From Ampullaceana balthica (Eukaryota > Mollusca > Gastropoda > Lymnaeidae): a DNA stretch of 64,000 nt. Positions 58,695 through 64,000 of this stretch are shown here, piece after piece. How positions within the stretch are numbered: the stretch's first letter is position 1; each line of letters begins with the position of its first letter. The notes below the pieces were generated by a model. The model saw only the letters and a program-made list of their open reading frames with translations. It did not search any database and was not told where the DNA came from. The stretch spans positions 1,286,984 through 1,350,983 of the forward strand of contig CALYLW010000057.1 of assembly GCA_944989445.1 (NCBI GenBank), written 5' to 3'. Made by a program: the position numbers and the translations under genes.

Positions 58695-59318
58695 TAGGGC
58701 TGTTATCGGTTAATTTAAATTTAATCGTTAACTTTTGAAAAATTATGGATTAATTAATCAATAATTTCGATTAAAATCAAAAAAAGAAATTTATGACGTC
58801 ATTAAACTGAACATTTCTCACGGACATTGAAAATTATGAATGTTTCGAACTAAATTTTATGACAATGTGTTGATACTTGATTGGATGTTTGTGCTGAAGG
58901 CGGTATGTCAGCGATGTATTTGATCCTTTAAAAGAGAATTGTTTATGGCAGTGAACACAGTAAACGTTTTCACCATCTTCGACTTTGCCATCCGCAGTTA
59001 GCTTAAAAACAAAATTTTTGCTCAACTTTCTAGTTATGTTTAAATTTAACTGCGCTGATGCTGTCAGCCATTTTTTAGTTGACGTCTGCTGGTCCACATA
59101 AAGTAATAAAATAAATTATAATATTACGCGGGAGAAGTTTTTACGTAAAAATATATATATATTATTATTAATAATTAATTATTTATTAATAAAAAATTTT
59201 TTAAATAATATAAATATTTTCTTTAATTTTAATCAAATTTGTATCGATTAAAATAATTTTAATCGATAAAAATCTTAACAATTAATTGAGAAATTAATCG
59301 TTAATTTCCGCAGCTCTA
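58695..59318 (-). mobile_element. hAT element, TAGGGCTG ends, keeping only a BED finger
   Basis: TAGGGCTGTTATCGGTTAAT at the left; the right end CGTTAATTTCCGCAGCTCTA inverts to TAGAGCTGCGGAAATTAACG. The duplication AAAAATAT (58687-58694 and 59319-59326) is exact. It encodes only a BED zinc-finger frame. Confidence 0.8.
58834..59097 (-). pseudogene. Transposase N-terminal fragment with BED zinc finger
   Basis: 87-residue frame: a KLTADGKVEDGENVYCVHCH stretch then KQFSFKGSNTSLTYRLQHKH, giving the C-X2-C...H-X4-5-H arrangement of BED fingers. The catalytic region is absent, so it could at most bind DNA. The start Met at 59097 is a plausible native one (MDQQTSTKKWLT). Confidence 0.6.
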
Positions 59319-59355
59319 AAAAATATGTATGTTAATTCACATGTGTATGTTAATT

Positions 59356-59540
59356 CAGTGCTTCTCAAAGTGGTGGTCCACGGACTGGTGCCGGTCCGTG
59401 GGCCATCCGCTGCCGGTCCGCAGAGGTTCTCAAAAAACGACAGAAAAAATTGTCAGTGCAGGGAAAATAGTGCACCGGTCCCTGGTGCAATGGAAAAAAT
59501 TCCTGCCGGTCGGCCATACTAAAAAGTTTGAGAAGCACTG
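59356..59540. mobile_element. hAT MITE, CAGTGCTTCTCAAA family
   Basis: CAGTGCTTCTCAAAGTGGTG at the left and AAAAAGTTTGAGAAGCACTG at the right. The duplication TGTTAATT (59348-59355 and 59541-59548) is exact but also a word of the host array. GC-rich interior with CCGGTCC repeats. Confidence 0.8.
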
Positions 59541-59664
59541 TGTTAATTGACATGTGTTTGTTAATTGACATGTGTATGTTAATTGACATGTGTGTGTTAA
59601 TTGACATTTTGATGCTAATAGACATGTGTATGCTAATTGACATGCTATGTTAATTTTCTGTCAG

Positions 59665-59744
59665 TGAGGTTTCTCAAGTCTGTGACTGTAATTACTGACA
59701 AGGAAAAAGATGTTCTGGAGGGTGACTTGGAGGAAGGCATGTTT
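59665..59744 (+). CDS. Glycoprotein gene, exon 11
   Basis: After TTTTCTGTCAG, before GGCATGTTT/GTAAGT. It encodes VRFLKSVTVITDKEKDVLEG then DLEEGMF. The donor region TTTGTAAGT is the seed of the 19-bp array that fills the next intron's 5' part. Confidence 0.75.
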
Positions 59745-61100
59745 GTAAGTAGTCAGTTTGTAAGTGGTCACTTAGTTTGTAAGTGGTCACTTAGCTTGTA
59801 AGTGGTCACTTAGTTTGTAAGTGGTCCCTTAGTTTGTAAGTGGTCACTTAGTTTGTTAGTGGTCACTTAGTTTGTAAGTGGTCACTTAGTTTGTAAGTGG
59901 TCACTTCGTTTGTAAGTTATTTTGTAAGTGGTCACTTAGTTTGTAAGTGGTCACTTAGTTTGTTAGTGGTCACTTAGTTTTTTAGTGGTCACTTTGTTTG
60001 TGGTCACTTAGTTTGTTAGTGGTCATTTAGTTTGTTAGTGGTCACTTAGTTTGTTAGTGGTCACTTAGTTTGTAAGTGGTCACTTAGTTTGTAAGTTGTC
60101 ATTTAGTTTGTTAGTGGTCACTTAGTTTGTAAGTGGTCACTTCGTTTGTAAGTGGTCACTTAGTTTGTAAGTGGTCACTTAGTTTGTAATTGGTCACTTA
60201 GTTTGTAAGTGGTCACTTATTTTGTAAGTGGTCACTTAGTTTGTAAGTGGTCACTTAGTTTGTAAGTGGTCACTTAGTTTGTAAGTGGTCACTTAGTTTG
60301 TTAGTGGTCACTTAGTTTGTTAGTGGTCACTTAGTTGGTTAGTGGTCACTTAGTTTTTTAGTGGTCACTTAGTTTGTAAGTGGTCACTTAGTTTGTAAGT
60401 GGTCACTTAGTTTGTTAGTGGTCACTTAGTTTGTAAGTGGTCACTTAGTTTGTAAGTGGTCACTTAGTTTGTTAGTGGTCACTTAGTTTGTTAGTGGTCA
60501 CTTAGTTTGTAAGTGGTCACTTAGTTTGTAAGTGGTCACTTAGTTTGTTAGTGGTCACTTAGTTTGTAAGTGGTCACTTAGTTTGTAAGTGGTCACTTAG
60601 TTTGTAAGTGGTCCCTTAGTTTGTAAGTGGTCACTTAGTTTGTAAGTGGTCCCTTAGTTTGTAAGTGGTCACTTAGTTTGTAAGTGGTCACTTAGTTTGT
60701 AAGTTGTCTCTTAGTTTGTAAGTGGTCACTTAGTTTGTAAGTTGTTACTTAGTTTGTTAGTGGTCACTTAGTTTGTTAGTGGTCATTTAGTTTGTTAGTG
60801 GTCACTTAGTTTGTTAGTGGTCATTTAGTTTGTTAGTGGTCACTTAGTTTTTTAGTGGTCACTTAGTTTGTTAGTGGTCACTTAGTTTGTTAGTGGTCAC
60901 TTAGTTTGTTAGTGGTCATTTAGTTTGTTAGTGGTCACTTAATTTGTTAGTGGTCACTTAGTTTGTAAGTGGTCACTTAGTTTGTAAGTTGTCATTTAGT
61001 TTGTTAGTGGTCACTTAGTTTGTAAGTGGTCACTTAGTTTGTAAGTGGTCATTTAGTTTGTAAGTGGTCACTTAGTTTGTAAGTGGTCACTTAGTTTGTA
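59739..61100 (+). repeat. 19-bp minisatellite made of splice-donor sequence, about 70 copies
   Basis: TTTGTAAGTGGTCACTTAG starts at the exon 11 donor (TTT/GTAAGT) and repeats for 1.36 kb. Most units keep GTAAGT; others have GTTAGT. Intron 11 therefore opens with dozens of consensus 5' splice-site words. Confidence 0.95.
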
Positions 61101-61355
61101 ATTTTAAAGCATACTTCCAGGTTTAACATAATCCATCATGATTTCTTTTAAAATAAATATTTATATAAATAACAAAATTACTTCAAACTATACAAGAACT
61201 ATAAAAACATTTTAGTGCCTTGCAACAATTTTCAAAACAGATATATTACAGCAAATATATTTGTGACCACCTATAGTTCTCATCTTGCGTGTAATTTTTT
61301 TTTATTACAGTTTTAAATTATTAAAATTACCTTTACTTTAAACCGTCTTCATACC

Positions 61356-61574
61356 CAGGGATTAATCTTAATTGATATTTTACCCAGTGATTAATCTTAA
61401 TTGGCATTTTACCCAGTGATTAATCTTAATTGACATTTTACCCAGTGATTAATCTTAACTGATATTTTACCCAGTGATTAATCTTAACTGATATTTTACC
61501 CAGTGATTAATCTTAATTGACATTTTACCCAGGGATTAATCTTAACTGATATTTTACCCAGTAATTAATCTTGC
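61356..61574 (+). repeat. 30-bp minisatellite near the intron 11 acceptor, about 7 copies
   Basis: CCCAGTGATTAATCTTAATT plus GACATTTTAC repeats; each unit contains ATTTTACCCAG, which resembles a pyrimidine-rich 3' splice site. The real acceptor CCGCCAG lies about 10 bp downstream. Confidence 0.9.
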
Positions 61575-61584
61575 TATCCGCCAG

Positions 61585-61671
61585 GCTGTTCTCAGAGATG
61601 CAAGTGGTCAAGTTCAGGGAATGGCAGATGTTCAGTTCACACAGGGACAATGGTTAAAAGTGGACATTGTG
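61585..61671 (+). CDS. Glycoprotein gene, exon 12
   Basis: After TGCTATCCGCCAG, before GTG/GTAAAT. 29 codons: AVLRDASGQVQGMADVQFTQ then GQWLKVDIV. Phase 0 at both ends. Confidence 0.8.
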
Positions 61672-61896
61672 GTAAATAACATAAAATAGCCCAAAAGTGA
61701 ATGTAGAACATGAAAATAAGTTTTGCTCATGATTGTATGTGAAATTTCTTTTTTTTAAATAATGTGTTGCTTTTTATTTAAATATCATCTGTTAAGATTA
61801 CATCACTTGTGATTTATTTTTTAACCATCTGAATTCTTTTAAAAAATCAAAGCTCACTTCTGACAAGGAGTGAACAAATTTAGGACATGTCATATA

Positions 61897-63305
61897 CAGT
61901 GGGACCCGCTTAAGTCGACGGCCTCGGGGTATAAAAAATGACGCCCATATAACAGATCCTCAAGTTAAACAAAAACCAATATGGCAGCAAAATATTAACA
62001 TGTGCTTGAAATTCCTTTATAATTATATACATGATGTGCCTTAATTAGTGATGGGACGATTAATCGGAATCGTATCTGAATATCGGGACCCTAATATTTC
62101 TTCACTCTTTTCTAAGGTTAAGACCGTTCGTTTTTAAGGACCGTTTAAATATAACCCAGGGTTCCCACTCAGTTGGGAATTCTTAAAATAATTTTCCCGG
62201 TCTTGAAAGTCGGGAAATAGTCGGTAAAAGTTATGACAAGTCGGGAATTTTTATATATATATTTATTATTTTTTTGCCGAAATAAATGACTTTGATTACG
62301 TCTCTGTGGTCTTGTTTCGATGCCATTTAATAAAAAAAAAGTTACCAGTTTATAATTGTCTGCGCATGCGTTAAAGGTCAAATTTGTTCGCCTAGCCTCG
62401 TGCCAATGCCCGTCGAATCGGCGAATTTAAAAAAAATAAACATATCAATATGGTAATTTTAAGTTGAATGCTTTTGACGTGCAGAATATCTGTCACTATG
62501 AGACCGCACTCGAATTTCCTCCGTCAATCAAATGATACGTGTAACTTGTAATATAAATAGTGACAAATGCGGCCTTGACCTTATCAGAATTCGACCTACA
62601 ACAGTGAAGACGTGTATATTATATATATATATATATACTAGAATGTTAAAAAAATGATTTGATTTCACCATCACGCGTGTGTTAGTCGCAGTCACGTATT
62701 TTACTGGTAACAAAGCAACAACAAACTTTTAAAAGAATAATAATAATTTGTTATTTAATTATATAAAAACCACCGTCGATTCTCGATACAAACCTTTATT
62801 TTCTTTTCTAAGGATATTCGTTTATCTTAAAAAATAAAATGATTAATGCATCAGAAAATGAATTAAGTTTAATAATAATATAACATGCACAGCGAAATAG
62901 TGACGGATTAAAGACCACTAAAGCGATTTTCGAGTACCACTGGTGAATACATACTAATTCACACACGGAATAAAATTGAAAGTAAATACACCCGGTAATT
63001 TTTATTGAAATCTCGTAGAATCACACAATAGCCGGAAGTCTCGAAGAAAGCGAGATGCCAACACTGTTTTGAACTAAAAATGCCAAAGTGCATTGCTAGG
63101 CGAACAGACGGGGATCGAGCTAACCGGCATTAATTTGCAAATTTGGCACTCTTTTGTGCTCGAAATATTAGGGCTTGGCGACTTTAAAAAATCAAATTAA
63201 CCGCTGAAAAAATGCAAAGACAAAGAGAATTTGGCGGTTCAAAAAAAAACGTCGACTTAATAGAGCTGACGAGTTAACCGGGCTCAAGTTAAGTGGGCCC
63301 CACTG
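61897..63305 (-). mobile_element. Tigger/pogo-like element, copy 3, inverted, intron 12
   Basis: CAGTGGGACCCGCTTAAGTC to AAGTTAAGTGGGCCCCACTG with TA on both sides (61895-61896, 63306-63307). The interior is the reverse complement of copies 1 and 2 (for example GCATGCGTTAAAGGTCAAAT and GTTACCAGTTTATAATTGTC on the plus strand). No transposase frame. Confidence 0.8.
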
Positions 63306-63362
63306 TATTATCATTCTACATTTCAAGTGGCTGTTTATGTGGAATGACTGTAGCACTCAGAG

Positions 63363-63590
63363 ATTGATATTCATTGTGTAATTGTCCAAATTGATATTCA
63401 TTGTGTAATTGTCCAAATTGATATTCATTGTGTAATTGTCCAAATTGATATTCATTGTCTAATTGTCCAAATTGATATTCATTGTGTAATTCTCATAATT
63501 GATATTCATTGTGTAATTGTCCAAATTGATATTCATTGTGCAATTCTCATAATTGATATTCATTGTGTAATTCTCAAACTTAATATTTCC
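63363..63590. repeat. 27-bp minisatellite, about 8 copies, intron 12
   Basis: TTGATATTCATTGTGTAATT plus GTCCAAA repeats, ending about 15 bp before the exon 13 acceptor. The minus-strand NYTMNIN frame is a repeat product. Confidence 0.9.
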
Positions 63591-63601
63591 ATGTTCCCAA
63601 G

Positions 63602-63730
63602 CTGAATGACCAGTCCCCAGAAGTGTCATCAGCCCTGCTCCTTGGGCCAGACAACAACGTCCTGCTTGACCTGAGCAGGGAGACAACTCACTGTACCCAG
63701 GGCTTCTGTTGTCTGGAGGCCATCGTCTAC
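63602..63730 (+). CDS. Glycoprotein gene, exon 13 (last visible)
   Basis: After TTCCATGTTCCCAAG, before TAC/GTATGT. 43 codons: LNDQSPEVSSALLLGPDNNV, then LDLSRETTHCTQGFCCLEAI with three cysteines. The gene continues beyond the window. Confidence 0.8.
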
Positions 63731-64000
63731 GTATGTAAAGAAAAAACAACATACAATTATTCATAAGATTGATGTTTCACTTATGTCGTAATATCTTATG
63801 GTTGTGAGAAGTGATAAATGTTGGAGATAATATACACTTGTTTTAGTTTGCCTGTAGTTTTATTTAATTTTTAAAATTTTAAATTTAAAGACAAATTGTT
63901 TCATCAATTTCTGTCACTGATCTTGCTTCACCTGTCTACCAATCTTTGATAGGATAAATGTTTACGGCTTGAATTTTTACATAATGTTGTTAGGATTAAT
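63731..64000. other. Intron 13, cut by the window edge
   Basis: Starts GTATGT and is AT-rich; no exon or repeat was recognised before the end. Confidence 0.6.

Larger units (their letters stand above)
58600..59655. repeat. ATGTGTATGTTAATTGAC-type array hosting two transposons
   Basis: Units TGTGTATGTTAATT with GA or GAC linkers are seen at 58600-58694, 59319-59355 and 59541-59655. The gaps are filled by a hAT (58695-59318) and a MITE (59356-59540), both with target duplications made from the array unit. Confidence 0.85.
43125..63730 (+). other. Gene span: unidentified secreted or membrane glycoprotein, 13 internal exons
   Basis: Thirteen exons with AG/GT borders splice into one open frame of about 484 residues with no phase conflict at any of twelve junctions. 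Nine N-X-S/T sequons (NGT, NFT, NGS, NDT, NAT, NTS, NVT, NLS, NVT) and about a dozen cysteines, with no membrane segment in the visible part, indicate an extracellular or lumenal protein made mainly of beta-rich segments. I do not recognise the family; the cysteine spacing in exons 2-3 loosely recalls chitin-binding or copper-monooxygenase-like beta sandwiches, too weak to call. Start and end lie outside the recognised exons; no stop occurs before the window edge. Nearly every intron carries its own minisatellite or transposon. Confidence 0.8.

Noticed and set aside
58834..59097. Host BED-finger gene
   Set aside because: Enclosed by hAT inverted ends with an exact 8-bp duplication, so it is transposon-derived.

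Overview
This window is nuclear DNA from a multicellular animal, not a prokaryote or virus. It is AT-rich, genes are split by GT-AG introns, and tRNA-derived SINEs, LINE 3' ends, hAT and pogo/Tigger-type DNA transposons and minisatellites fill most of it. A lophotrochozoan invertebrate, possibly a gastropod mollusc, is my best guess from the DUF229 protein, the tRNA-SINE/LINE pair and the repeat style; the sequence alone does not prove the phylum.

Two host genes are supported. (1) 16076-18222, minus strand: the last coding exon of a DUF229/sulfatase-like type II membrane protein, with a membrane anchor, a near-complete catalytic domain, an authentic stop codon and one apparent frameshift. (2) 43125-63730, plus strand: thirteen consecutive internal exons of one unidentified, N-glycosylated, cysteine-containing extracellular protein. 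All thirteen join in phase (about 484 residues) and the gene runs off the right edge; its start was not found.

Layout. 1-16 kb: AT-rich spacer with a diverged kb-scale tandem repeat, small MITEs, a LINE 3' end, an 18-bp array and two related hAT elements full of TATCGG motifs. 16-18.2 kb: the DUF229 gene. 18.3-28.2 kb: dispersed repeats, minisatellites and decayed hAT elements, one split by a SINE whose 3' part has been amplified 17-fold. 28.2-33.0 kb: a 4.8-kb satellite of about 240 exact-length 20-bp units. 33-38.6 kb: a nested hAT composite (hAT > MITE and ZMYM1-type hAT > LINE RNase H fragment) with perfect 8-bp target duplications, inside a 280-bp tandem duplication. 38.6-43 kb: SINEs and a 22/23-bp array. 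43-64 kb: the glycoprotein gene. Its introns hold three copies of one 1.4-kb Tigger-like family, several hATs with visible target duplications, SINEs, and a private minisatellite in most introns.

The strongest unusual signals are minisatellites that start exactly at 5' splice sites, so the donor is repeated many times (introns after 46086 and 59744); the 20-bp satellite whose likely ancestral monomer survives once in a dispersed repeat at 40.5 kb; the recently moved composite hAT with decayed cargo; and a SINE family sharing its 3' end with a LINE in the same window.
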